From Prostheceraeus crozeri (taxonomy: Eukaryota > Platyhelminthes > Polycladida > Euryleptidae), in the NCBI GenBank assembly GCA_907163375.1, contig CAJQUW010003080.1:372001-436000 (forward strand): DNA of 64,000 nucleotides, read 5' to 3'. Position 1 is the first letter of the stretch. The number at the start of each line of letters is the position of its first letter. The position numbers were made by a program, and so were the translations under genes. This document shows positions 38,228-50,474 of the stretch, piece after piece. The notes beneath the pieces were generated by a model. That model was not told the DNA's origin, made no database searches, and worked only from the letters and a program-made list of their open reading frames with translations.

Positions 38228-39821
38228 TTATGCGACTGCTTCAATTGGCAGGATCAAGCCCTCACCACCACACATCAGTTGTCATAGCAACCATAATCAA
38301 TGAATAAGTAACTCATCACAATTGTGACCGCCGACATTACGGCAAGTAGCGGGGATCGATTGTCCACCAAAGCATCTTAAACCATGTCGTGAATGCATGG
38401 ATTCACGAATTCAAGAAATTCATGAATAGCAGCATATGGCTTACTCATTTTGAATACTATGCAAGGTGGTCCAAATGACATGCACCACAGGATATTTCCA
38501 ATTTCCAATTTCGATTATTCGCAACAAAACAGATGAAAACGAGATTCACTCGATGGGTCTTCATTAGTTAGAAGGATACAAAAATATGAAAGCATTAAAT
38601 AGGGATTTTTTGGAAGCTCTTCTTCCTCGTTAGCACTCCTTTCACTGGTAAAATTTCATGCCGTGCTTCGGCTTTCTGTCCACATATGTAGACAAGCATT
38701 TTGCATCGCATAAAAACTTACATATTTCGTTTTTCTTCCGTTTCAACTTGCATTCATGTGCTTGATATCATAGACAAGAAACAGCAATGACATTGCAATC
38801 AGATGTAATTGTATATCTACTTTTAGAGCCGTTCGAATGGGGATGCTCTTCTTCTGCAGTTCAATTGAGAAATCTAACTTTGCTTTGTCCGACAAATGTA
38901 TCCTTTTTCAAATGACAAAGTAGGATTTTGTGCTAGAAAAAGACTGCGGCAATTTATATTTAAAGGCACATAGCCTAATATCTTATGACAAAAGAGACAA
39001 AACTGATCGAAAAATGGTTTCCAAATAATCCAAAAGACCACATTTCAATGACTAGCCTTTCCCTGTTGTTACTTTGCTTTGAGAGAGCAGTTATCATTTC
39101 GAAACATGAGTGAATTCAGGCCATTCCACAGACCGCACGTGTTACAGCAGATTCTTCTGTAGATGATGGAGCTCATCTCATCACCGCCACGAAAGCCCTG
39201 TTTAGTTTGACAGACACTCAATTCCCCTTCTTCAAAAGATCAAGAGATTGAATATTTGCTGCATTTCTCTTAGCCTGATTGAGCAGTGGGCTTATTGATG
39301 ACTTATCTCCTGATTCTTCAGCCCTTATTCTTAATCAACACCTACAAGGCTCCTTGAGATGAAACTTCTGACCAGACGATGATATTTTACAAAAAGAAAA
39401 GAAAAGATGGGATCTTTCAACTTAAGTTGGTGTCTGTAATATCAACACCTAAATTATGCTCAATAAGATTGATGACGTCTGTGCAGAATTCAGTTGTCAT
39501 CCGAAAGTTTTCACGGAATCTTCAAAGAATCATCAAAGAAGTCGGTCAAATGTGCCACACATCAGAAATTAGAACTGCACTACTGGCATTTTAGACATTT
39601 TTGAAATCGTGAGCACGAAAAGCTGGACAAAGTTGAATCATTAATGCCCAGTGGAACGTTTTCATGATGAAATCACACTATGTCTTCATCTGTGATTTTT
39701 TCATGAAGTTTTATACTGTAACTATGGTGCCTACATCTGTAGAAACGTGGCCGAAGAAAGATACTTTTTGTACTCATAGCCTTCCTGGGATGTGCTTCCT
39801 ACTGTACAAGATGTAATTCCT

Positions 39822-40045
39822 GAAGAAAATAAGCTGTCGATATCACTTAGAGATGACTTCTGACTTCACTCGCATTCCTTTTGAGCCATCAGCGTGGTCT
39901 AGTGAAGAAGGTGTGAGCTCGTCTCCAACGCGGACTTCGATTCGATTCTTAGGTTATGCGAATGCGGTCGGGGAATCAACGGTGTTGGTGTCATCTATTG
40001 ACTTAATAGCTGTCATTCTCTTGAGATATTCAATTAACTGCGACA
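39822..40045 (+). repeat. tRNA-derived SINE-like repeat, family C copy 2
   Basis: Homologous along its length to 9860-10085. The A-box-like CGTGGTCTAGTGAAGAAGG and B-box-like GATTCGATTC are about 50 bp apart, as in tRNA-headed SINEs. The shared 3' part ends near TTGAGATATTCAA. An open frame here is incidental. Confidence 0.68.
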
Positions 40046-40429
40046 GACCTTTGTTGTCAATTCCTGAGGATGTAGAATGCTTGCCTTATAAAGAGTTATC
40101 ACAGTTAAGTCACTAACCTGAAATATTACTGCATTCCTAAGTGATGAGTTGCAAGATATTTTATACATGTAGTCTACGTGTGCGTGCTTGTGCAGACAAG
40201 AAGTCAAACAGGCAGATGTTTTTTTGAATAGACAGGAGATCTGGATGTCCTTTCCAGTGTTCCTCGTCTTTTCCATTGATTTTGGAATGTCTGGTTTAAA
40301 AAATGGCGAACATTCTGTGAGTACTGTAGAAGAGCAATACTGGAAGGCTGCCAGAATAACTGCGACATTATCTGGTATTACAGCATATTTGTAAGTATGT
40401 CTCCTTAGTGACAACTGAATAAGCAAAGA

Positions 40430-40770
40430 AAGCACAATCAGCTCCGACCTTTACGCTTCTCTGTCACTGTCACCTTCCTTCCATCTATCTTTGCTATAAG
40501 AAGTTTCTTGAGAACAAGGCGCCAAATATACAGGCTTACATGTTCATTGACAGAGATAGTCGCTTCATCGGAAAACAAAACGTCAAACAAGAGCCGTCAT
40601 CTTCAATACGATTCACGGATCAAGGAATAGCATATTTCCATTCATCGATCAGGATCCTCCTGGGTCAGATGCGCAAATGCCGCTGTTTGTATGGATGAAA
40701 TCTCTCGGCTTTTAGGTTCCATCACTTGATGAAAATTGAATTCTTGTGAAGAAGTCTCACCCAATTGGGA
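40430..40770 (-). pseudogene. mariner-type transposase remnant
   Basis: The minus strand, in changing frames, reads FHPYKQRHLRI, then NRIEDDGS, then VLFSDEATISVNEHVSLYIW. These match in order the FHPYK, RI-x-DD/DP and LFSDEATF-V/I-G-x-VN-x-x-N-x-R-W segments of a widespread invertebrate Tc1/mariner transposase family; the Asp in FSDEA is the first catalytic residue. Stops separate the pieces and no terminal repeats were found. It resembles the 23.9 kb element but is on the opposite strand. Confidence 0.7.
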
Positions 40771-42810
40771 TTGATGACCGACCACTTATCGGGGCATAAT
40801 GAACACTTCCAGTTCGCTTAATTTTGTTGAGAGGTCTGTTGCAGCTGTGTGGCGCATCTAATGCATGTGCCGGATGTTATTTCATTGAATTCATCTGCAC
40901 AATCCCATTTTCCGAAGTCATTTTCTTCATTCGCATGCTATTTGTTTTTTTCAAGGTCTCTTCATTATCCAAATTATTTCACGTCACCACGTTTAAATTT
41001 CTATATCTATGTTCTATAATGTCAACATAGTGTTTGTCCTCTTGTATAAAATTAAGCACATGCGATGCCACTGAGACATATAGAGGTTAAGCAACTATGA
41101 AAAATCAATTATATGAAAATATTTGGATGAAAGAATATTAAATAACTTAACCAAAACGACTTAAAATGCACGACTTTTAGCCCTATATGTAGAGCCAGCC
41201 ATTTATGCGTTATTGAGGATCATATAGCTGTATTCTAGCAGGTCAAATGTAGTGCGCGCCTATGTTGATGCATGAAATAATTTCCGCCTGCCTTCTTTGA
41301 AACAGGCATGAGCTTTCCAATAAATTTTGTTTTTTTGCAAATTGTGATGAATTGCAAAAGAAGTTCAAACAAATTGTGATTATTATACATAGGTTGTTCA
41401 CCACTATGTAGGCCTAACCTTGAGGTGAACAAGCGGACTTAACAGAAGTGCCGGTTGTCTATGCGGAAATAGTGTTACTAGAACTGCATCGTCCAACACA
41501 TTTGCTGACATTGACATCTTTTTGGGATGGCATGTCAAGCATAATATAAAGTGTGTATCAGAAGAGCGTTGTATATTGTATAGGATTCTGCCAATCTAGT
41601 CCTTAGCTCAGAAGATCCCAATCGCTTCTATAGACATCTTTTTGATTGCTACTTGGTCTTTAGTATTTTCCTTCATTCGTGTATGGTGACTATTACTATT
41701 GGCTCTACTGCTGTTGTCACATTATTGAATAAATTCAAATTCAAATATACAATCTTTCTTAATGAATGACCTAAGTAGACTCGTCTTAAAAATTTATTTT
41801 GAAGAATGAGAGACTTCGAGTACTTTTAAGATTGCATACACATAATTGACGACTCTACTCAATGATGCTAAAATTCAGACAGAGATAACATAAATGAATG
41901 AAAAGAGTACACGGAAAATTCTGAGTATTATTTCTATGTTAATATCTAGTAGAATATCAGAATATCAGAACGTTTATTCTCAAATTGAAAACACGTTTTT
42001 CTAGTTCCACACGAAAAAAATAGGAATATTGCTTTCATTCTTCAGTGTCAATTTCTGCATGCTGTATTGCAAATATCCCTTTCAAATAATTATAAATTCA
42101 AATATTAACGAGACATCATCCTACGGACAAATGTTTGTCCAGACATCAAAATCACAGATATACAAACATTTCTGAATGAATTAGGAATATCATTTATTCA
42201 CAGCTCCTTGTTTCGCGACCTCACCCTCATTTTCATCCTCTACCCTTTGGGGAGCTCGAAAATATGCTATAATACTAGATAGGAGTGCGTGCAAATTTTA
42301 GATTATTAAACAAATAAATGGCTAGATTTGCGTTCTGAGATATTTGTCCCCTTGTTTCAGCCATCTAACGGGAATTTTCTGAGTTTGAGAGGATGATAAA
42401 ACCTTCGAGGCATGACTGAAAAGTATTTTCAGGTTCATCCTGTGCCTTCAGGTTGAAGAAGGAACACTTAAATGTTTCAAGGATACGTTTAACATCTAAT
42501 AACTTAACTTATTTTCTCACAAATTATTGCATCTGTCACTTCATCGCGCACTAGGAAGATGCGGCGTCATCCGTGAATTTGAACGCTAACTCGTACATTA
42601 TTTCAAGGTATATTTCCCTTTTGGGGTTTCCGTTTCTCAAGATGATCGACGTTCCAAAACAAGTTTTCGAATGGGCTGTCATTGCAGTTATCGTTCATTT
42701 ATTCTTACTTCGGTGCAGACAGCGAACATAAACTTAGATTTCTTGTCCAGTCAAATTGGAGAAGAAAGAGAGGCATTGCAGAGAAAGGTAACATGAACTT
42801 CATCTCTTAC

Positions 42811-42993
42811 CACAGACGGCAAGATGGAGCCGCGTTTGCCCGTTGCCCCAACTTTTTCGTCCCCTCTCAAAGAAGGACGAGAGGCAGCCAAAGTGTGGAT
42901 CACAGAATTTCGTCGATCATGCCTGAATATTTTTGTCTCTCCTGACAACGAGCTGTGGGATAACGTAGACATCCGACGACTGTCCATAGACCC
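42811..42993 (-). CDS. NCKX/SLC24-like exchanger, Ser/Arg-rich loop exon (exon B)
   Basis: The exon lies between a pyrimidine-rich acceptor ending ACATTTTCAG and the donor CTGTG|GTAAGAG. It is exactly 183 bp (61 codons) and starts and ends in phase 0, so it can be included or skipped without changing the frame. The peptide is basic and serine-rich: it starts GSMDSRRMSTLSHSSLSGE, has RHDRRNSVIHT in the middle and ends KRGSILPSV. RRNS and KRGS match the basophilic (PKA-type) consensus R/K-R-x-S. It fits the regulatory cytosolic loop of an NCKX protein. An overlapping plus-strand frame here also ends at a stop, but it lacks a usable splice donor and would need a 28-bp intron, so the minus-strand reading is preferred. 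Assignment to this gene rests on strand, phase and composition. Confidence 0.75.
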
Positions 42994-43249
42994 CTGAAAA
43001 TGTATAAAATAAAAGAATTAATTAAGCAATAAATTAATTGCTTAAAATAAAGAAAAAACGCTAAATTGCATTTCACCTGGTATTCTCAAACTAAAAAAAA
43101 TAGAAAATATGTATTTGAATAAAAGCGAGAAAACAATATACTTTCTAAGACATTCATCAGACGTCTTTCTAAGACGTTCATCAATTTCTCAACTTAAAAT
43201 TCCATTCGTCAATGCAGTGACAGTAAAATATTTGCGCGTGTCGTCAATG

Positions 43250-43320
43250 TGGTATGTTGGCTCAGCGGTTAGTGACACGGATTAACAATACGAAGGTTAG
43301 GGGTTCGAGAACCAAATTTC
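43250..43320 (+). repeat. tRNA-derived SINE head
   Basis: A-box TTGGCTCAGCGGTTAG followed at tRNA spacing by B-box GGGTTCGAGAACC. The rest of a tRNA fold is not convincing, so it is called a SINE head. Confidence 0.55.
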
Positions 43321-44062
43321 AAACTGCAAACAAATTGATTGATTTGGAATAAATTACCTGAAGATTCACTTTGCAAGTATCATAAAGTCTATCTCAATAC
43401 ACAAGAACTTTTGCATGAGAATCGTTACATGAGGGAGGCAAAATGGGGCATAATAATCTGTCCATTTTATGCTGGAGACGCACTATTTGTAGAACATGAA
43501 CACTGAGTGATACCCCATGTACACAATTCAATTTCATCTATATCTTTTTGAAGAAAAACCTAATGTCTCAGTAAGCTGTCTTACCATCATCATATACGTG
43601 ATTGACAGTAGCAAAAGGATCCGATGAAATTTCTGAATTTTCTAAAAACAAAGAAAATTGGAAACTGGAATTTTGAATCGCCACTTAGAGAAATTTTTTG
43701 AATCGCTCTATGGAATTGTGAGTGTTGCTTTAGAAATTTGCAAACTTCAGGAACTCTACATTCTTCTGATTCCAGTCTGGGTACAATTAAAGTGCGATTA
43801 AAACACGAATTAGAAGGAAAAGAAGCAAACTTCTACTCAGCGTAATCTCATGAAAATACGATGCATCCGTTTATAAACATTGGTCTATATATAATTAAAT
43901 TACCGTTCTTCAATCATACATCTAAACATTTAAATGCAATGCATTGATTTAACGCGCTCAGTTAATGACAACTGAAATGACAGACTTGACCAAGTGGAAA
44001 ATGTGTGCAAGTAAAAACTCTTCTTACGATTTTTGTTTGAAACTGTTTTTTAAATGACATGT

Positions 44063-44080
44063 AAGAGAGAGAGAGAGAGA
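44063..44080. repeat. (GA)n microsatellite
   Basis: A run of nine AG dinucleotides. Confidence 0.9.
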
Positions 44081-45082
44081 CATATGGAAAAATATGACAC
44101 ATTCAAATAAATAAACGCAGACCATTTGTCGTCCGTTATCTCACATCGATCACGAGCTAGTGTTTTAGTCCATGAGAATGTAGGTGTGAAAAAACCGCAT
44201 CGGACGCCCATGAAGAAATATTCAACAGGAAATTAAAAGAAAAATCAATGAAATTTCGAAAAGGTTGAAATTTATTTTTTAGTGAATCTATCCAGCAATA
44301 TTATGTGAAGAGGAAATATGACATTCATGAGATGTAGCAACGATCAACAGCTTCAAAACAGGTCAAAAAATTGCTCAATTTTATTTAAAATTGTTTTTAT
44401 CAATGACACAGTCGATGGATGGTCCATAAAGTAAGTAGAATTCTCTAATTAAGAGAGAAACGGGAATTTACATACCGGTGAATACAATCCTGAAATTCGT
44501 TATCTTTGTTAGCGAAGATTTTGTTCACTATTTCAAAGACGGAATTGTATAACAGCGCTTAGATTCTATGGATATTTATTCCAGTTATTCAGAAGAAGAT
44601 CTAATTGTAGCTGCGCATTCGATTTTGATTTTTCTGAGTGTTAGGGGCCACTATAATTTCGTTGATTTTCAAAATTTGATTCATTCTATTGATTTTTTCC
44701 GTGACTGGGTAAGCAGCATGATGGTTAGTTCCATGAATTATTTCTCTTTGATTCTGTTTCACTGTTCCTTTGGCTCAGGTCAGTTGCTTCTAAAATAAAT
44801 CATGATTTCTAGGCATTAGACATATAATACGTTTTATCGATGACTTCATTACTTCATTTTTGCTGGGTTCACGCTAGTTTTCTTAAGTTGCAAGATACCA
44901 AACTATGAAGAACGATATAAAGAAAGAAATCATGAGATAAAAAAATGATATCTTTCGGAACTTTAGGGAAAAGGGAATTGGCTATTGACTGTATGACATT
45001 TATGAGCTTCAAGTTTACGCTTATGAGGAGAATCATCAGAAGAATATCGATAATAGAAAACGAAATACAGAGCACTGATAGA

Positions 45083-45533
45083 CCAGGCTGCTCTGTGTTT
45101 GTTAATCCTGGCCTTACCGTGCGGTTGATAGTCATAAAGGTGGCAGAGTGACAGCTCGCCTGGGCAGAGAATAGAAAGATGTCCTCAGAGTAGCTTACAA
45201 CTAGTTTGGGCCATTCCGAGTCGTGCGGACGAGCCTTTTTATGGCGGAACGCAACGTCTACAGCTGCCAAGGAAGCTTTGTGCTCAAATTTTTGAAGTCT
45301 CTTCTATTCTATGCCTAGGCAAACTGGCACTCTGCAATCATTATGATTATCAACCGCACGGCAGGATAGACAGACGCAGAGCAGTCTGGTACGCAGTCCT
45401 ACAGCTTGTTCAGACATTCTATAGATATTTTTAACAAGTTTGGGCCATTCCCAGCCGTGCTGAGGAGCCATTGTAGCGAAACGCAGCGTCTGCAACTGCC
45501 AAGGAAGTTTTGTTCTCAACTTGTTCAAGTCAG
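45083..45533. repeat. Mosaic repeat A-B-A'-B with an inverted pair and a direct pair
   Basis: Segments 45083-45179 and 45300-45389 are inverted copies (both contain CCGTGCGGTTGAT on one strand or the other). Segments 45205-45298 and 45439-45533 are direct copies (TTTGGGCCATTCC, AACTGCCAAGGAAG or close variants). Translations on the minus strand share W-PKLV but match nothing I recognise. Confidence 0.78.
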
Positions 45534-47050
45534 AGGACATTTTTCTATTCAAGTCATCCATAATAATTTCATACATTTCTAACCAAGTGTAGGAACAAAT
45601 TGTTTGTCTGGAGGACGCAATGTATGCTATGTGAAAGCTGTAGTACATAACATGCAGCTCATTATAAAAAATAAATATCTATAAAAAGTGCAGTAGCCCT
45701 ATATAGCAATGGGAAGTCGATGATTGAATTAAATTTTTATGGCTTTCACTAAGGTTGAATTGCGTCGTGATCTCAGTAAGGAGTTTTGATGAATGACTGC
45801 ATTTTGTTGTCTCGTACGTCCATAGTGAAATTAGTCTTCGATAAAAAGAGTTACTAGTCAATGCAAGACGAAGACCATCAGTTGTCTTCTCCCAATCAAC
45901 CGATAAAGCTCCAGCAGACTATCGGCAACTTTTTCAAACATCGTCAGAGTTCTACTGAAACACATTATAATCGGAGACTTAATTATGTAGGTTTAACCCT
46001 CCATGCGTCTGGTCTGCTCGCATTATCCACGCGCACATTACATTACTTCTAGTTTTGTTCAATAATTAGCAGATGATCATAAGCAACCTTCACAGATGTA
46101 GGAGACACGTGAAAAATAGAACAGGAAATTTCTGGGAAAATGCATTTTAACTTAAAAGATTTTAGCTAAAATTTCAAAGATTAGTCATTTCTGATAGATA
46201 CAAAACGATTATGCATGCAATAAAGCTTTCACAATTGAGCATCACTCTACGCTATGAATATCGACATTTGATCTTCAAACAGGATTTTCTCTGTCTCCTG
46301 AAAAATGACTAATTTAACGCTTAAACCGATTTATTGAATGATAGCTTCAAAGAAAAGGGAACAGATATTGGATTATATCAATGAGACGAAATCCTTTGAT
46401 GTCAATACACTCTCACGCTCTTACATTAAGTTACGAACTCAGGTCTTCTAAATCCTAGCGTCTCATATTTCAGAAATGAGTTTTTTCTACCATTGTCACT
46501 GATAAACTTTTCCTTAATATGCGGACAACGATGTCCGAAGCAACAGAGTCTGATTTACTTCTGAAAATTCTGAAAAATATTATTGGATCAGTGAGAAGGG
46601 AAATACAAAAGACTCTCGCAGCGAAGGCGCTTAATTTTAAAAGATGTATTCAATTAAATCGTAGGCACTGTTAAAGATAAGTATTCTTCGTAACTAGGTA
46701 TCTCACACATTTTTCTGTCATGCTTTGGTAGAATTTCTAGTTTCTGCAGATGTTGCTGCTACAAAACTTATTTACAAATGTTGAAATCATCAAAGATTAT
46801 TATAAAAATTATTGTTTGCTATTATGCTAGTATTATATTCGATAGCAGCAATAAGTGACTAATTTTATGATTTAATGGGTGTAATGTCTACTCTATGGAC
46901 ATTGTGATTATATGATTGTTTGTCTGCATTAATTTCATTTGACAATGACAAGTCTTAACTCCAAATATTTCCTGGAATATAATTACATATCATGCTAAAC
47001 GGGTCGTTTTGGTTTTTCTGGTGATTACCAGTCTCAACACCTTAGGAAAA

Positions 47051-47117
47051 TGTACGATCATAACGTACCGACACTGTATAATAGTCTAACTTAGTGTCGG
47101 TACGTTATGATCGTACA
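47051..47117. repeat. Perfect 25-bp inverted repeat (hairpin)
   Basis: Arms 47051-47075 and 47093-47117 are exact complements (core CGATCATAACGTACCGACAC), with a 17-bp loop. It is not flanked by an obvious target duplication. Confidence 0.9.
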
Positions 47118-47595
47118 ATGGGATAACACTGATATTGATGAATGAGCTAATTAGGAATGATCCTCTATTTCTGTCTATTAAGCATTATTTGAAAGCACTC
47201 TTGAACCAAAGTGATCGGAGCTGGATTACTTGCAAGAGCATCATCAACCTTCGTTGCCAGAATACCATCTACCACAAGAATTAATTAGCCGGAATATGAC
47301 TGCTCTACAACAGTTACTTGGCAGGTGGAATTCAAAAACAACTCCGTGAAAATCGCTTCAGTATTCTGAGAAGCACAGCCGAATCATCAGTTCAAAGTGG
47401 GATTGCATGGATTGCACGCATTATTATTACGTACACGGATGACATGATTATGTGGGATTATAGAGTATATGTACACGTAGTTGAATCATACTTTACATAT
47501 CCATATGACTACCACATCGGGACATCTGATACAGCAAGCCTCTAAAACATTGCACATATAAATTGGTGATTTGAGCTATTGGAAAATGTCATAAC

Positions 47596-48098
47596 CACAA
47601 AACCGGACAACCTGGTCGTTCAGTTTTCGTTATCTAGAATGGATTATTCGTATATCGCATACTATCGGAAATTGTACACACTCAAACAATAAGCTATCAG
47701 CCGGCTTTTGGACAACAGTCAGTGAGTGGCGTGCGTGTTGTAATATCATTCCGGTCACACATCACTGTCTAGTTTACATGTGCATTCAGTGAGGAATGTT
47801 GAGGAGAGGGTGGTGAAATCACCATGCGCCTGCAATCTACTTTAACAATGATCATAGGAACCAATATTAGCGAGAAAACGTGTGCGCCATGATCTAAATT
47901 CTTCAAATCTGAAAGAATCGTGGCACATTCAAGTAATTTGATGGAATTTACAGCAATCCGAAAGCGATGCTCGACTCCTATCTCGGTAAGGTATTAGGAA
48001 TTCCTATTTGCCCACTTACTAAGTTCCACCATGTGCCATCGTTTTGAATTAGTCTTCTCCTCTAGTAAACTGAAAGAGTTAAACAATCTAATTCTGTG
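47596..48098. mobile_element. Family Y DNA element, copy c, 503 bp, perfect 8-bp TSD
   Basis: Flanked by GTCATAAC at 47588-47595 and 48099-48106. The right end TCTAATTCTGTG is identical to copy b; the left end CACAAAACCGGACAACC is diverged. Internal blocks (AATTCTTCAAATCTGAAAGA, CGGTAAGGTATTAGGAATTC, GTTAAACAATCTAATTCTG) match copies a and b. No coding. Confidence 0.85.
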
Positions 48099-48867
48099 GT
48101 CATAACTACAAGCTTCAATACGTGTTGCAATTGGCTGATCAAATTTTGGATAACAAGAGCTGAACTTCAAACTATTCAGAATATTTACACCACAACTGAA
48201 TGCTAACCCAGGTTGTGAAACACTTGTGAGGTGAGTGAAGTATCTGCAGGAACACTCGACTTGCTGGCACCTCCAATAAATTTGTTTTCAAGAGCATCTT
48301 TTAATGGTATGAATTTCTTCAATGTTTCAATGACGCACAGATGGATGTCTTGTGTCTATGTGTTTGCCGACGACAGAATTGTGAGCTTGTTCGACAACTG
48401 TTTGTATACTTCTGATAGGACTGGATCGACATATTTTACTAATCAAAACGTTTGGTTTGAGCGGGGGAACGCCTTAGTTAAGTTGAACCATATCAAAGAA
48501 AACTCATGATTGTAGCAGAAAAGTCTTCGTACGGCACATCAAAGTTTATGGAAATGCAGGTGACATGTATTTTAGCAATGCTTTTAATCTAAGTTGTAGA
48601 GAAGGAGCACACAGTTCAAAGCACACATTCAAACTACGCTCAACTTTACGAATTCAAAATGTGTTGCGATTTTATTAATCAAATTCCAAATTAAAAAATA
48701 TTCACAACTTATGTCGTCTGAAATATCCTTTGTTTGAATACAAAATTAGGCAAATTAAATTAAAATCTTTCATGTACATGCCGACATATCCCGACTGCCT
48801 ATGTAGCACACCCATAGAGTAAGTATACAGCAGGTAGAGAGACAGTGTCGACTGAAAAAATGTCAAC

Positions 48868-49855
48868 ATAGGCCAACGGCAAAAATTTCTATATCAAAGA
48901 TTTAGTTTTTGAGGAGATTGCGCTCCTGCGATCCAAAAAATTGTTTAATTAATTTTTAAGAAGGTAATTTTTGCAAATTATTCATGTGTTTATATACTAG
49001 AGTTTGGTACCTCTATATAAATAATATGAAACTTATTGGTTATCAAAGGAATGAACATTTGCTGGCATCTGAAGAAAGCGGCGATTGAGCTGATTAGCAA
49101 GGAAGTTTCATGAACCGCATTGCAATGCATGGGAAAGTTGAGATCTCGTTGTGCTTATTGGCTGAAATTTCATATTTTTAATTCAATTTTCATCCGCATG
49201 ATTTTATGATTCACTAAATTCATGCTCATTTCTTGAATCTGAATGATAATGTGGACTCATTTACATCTCTTAAAGGTAATTAGGATCATTGTCTTTGATT
49301 ATGATATCTTCAGTGGCAGATAGTTTGTGATATGATCACGCTTAGGATGTAAAAAGTGTCTGTATGCAGTGAAAATTTGTATATCAAAAGATTCAGTTTT
49401 TTTGCGGAGATAACGTTCCTGAGGTCAAAAAAGTTATTTGAGCAGCTTTCAAAAAGCGAAAATTTTTCAAATTTATATACTACCGAGATGAAGCCCCATT
49501 ATAAGTAGTATGAAACAAGTTGGGTATCAAAAGGAATGAATATTTGCCAATAAGCATCGTAACTAAACGGAAATTAAGCTGATTATCAAGGAAATTTCAT
49601 GAGAAGCATTATAATGGAAGTCTCCATGAAAGAGTCGCGATCTTATTGTGCTTTCTTGGCTAAAATTTCAAGTTTTTAATTCAATCTTCTTCGGCATGAT
49701 TTTATGATTTACTAAATTTATGTTTCATTTTTGAATCTGAATAGTGATGTGAAACCTTTTAAGGTTAATTGAAATCATTGTCATTGATTAAGTTATTTTG
49801 CTCTACCAGTGGCAGGTTCCTTATGATATGATAACACTTAAGAAAATACTCTTGA
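48868..49855 (+). repeat. Ancient tandem duplication of about 490 bp
   Basis: 48868-49350 and 49365-49855 align along their full length, with many substitutions. Shared landmarks in the same order are: a TTCAGTTTTT-type start, TATCAAAGGAATGAA, GCTGATTA-CAAGGAA, GATTTTATGATT and ACTAAATT, and ATGATATGAT near the end. No coding is seen. The divergence suggests an old event. Confidence 0.82.
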
Positions 49856-50474
49856 GGTTGAGCATGAAAGTAGCAACCCATCGAATTGCTGATTTAACAA
49901 ACATTCCCTCTGCAAGGTTTCATGACACGGAGAATTTGTAAGATACTATCATTCCTTCTGCATTGCTATCATGATCAGTCAATTCCGTGGTAATTTCTTC
50001 AAAACTGCAAAAATTTGCATATCTGACATTTGGTACTGAGTCTCAATTCGAGTCATTTGATAAAATCGAAACTGTATACACATTGGGGATTTAATTAGTG
50101 CTGACTTGTCACTCTACCTAATAAACCTCTATTACTCTATGAGCACACCTACGTGAACTATCAATATTGTAGACCACCGGTGTCTTGACCTGTTCTCTCT
50201 GCTTCCGGAAGACATTGGCTCAAACATGTCAGGTCAAAGCCGAGACTTTGAAATAGGCATTCTACACTCAGTGCAAAGGAATGAAGGAATAAGAGTAGGA
50301 TATATAAAAATCTGCCACAGGGAAGGAAGACGGTAGCCTTAAGTGTTCCGAGCATGAAACATTGTTTCCTTTTTCATTTTAGATTTGCCACAATTTGCTT
50401 GGCCTGCATATACCCTTCATCTATACCGGCATCTGGAGTTGTATTTGAACTACAGCACATTGCTGCTCCTCTTC

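Larger units (their letters stand above)
30151..42810 (-). other. Intron of about 12.7 kb between exons B and C
   Basis: It contains the hAT derivative (33 kb), a family A fragment (35.15 kb), the Thr-tRNA-like sequence (38.2 kb), SINE family C copy 2 (39.8 kb) and a mariner remnant (40.4-40.8 kb). Nothing further is supportable in 30.2-33.0, 33.8-35.1, 35.3-38.1, 38.3-39.8 and 41.0-42.8 kb, apart from short AT-rich repeats. One of these, at 41725-41745, is a TTCAAATTCAAA tract like a LINE tail. Confidence 0.7.

Noticed and set aside
40034-40435. 133-codon minus-strand frame
   Set aside because: Overlaps the SINE family C end; no motif or splice evidence.
42682-42990. Plus-strand coding frames and a possible terminal exon over exon B
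   Set aside because: They need a 28-bp intron and have no sound donor, while the minus strand has strong splice sites and matching phase.
44869-45648. Two minus-strand frames sharing W-PKLV
   Set aside because: The similarity comes from the duplicated B unit of the mosaic repeat, not from a protein family I know.
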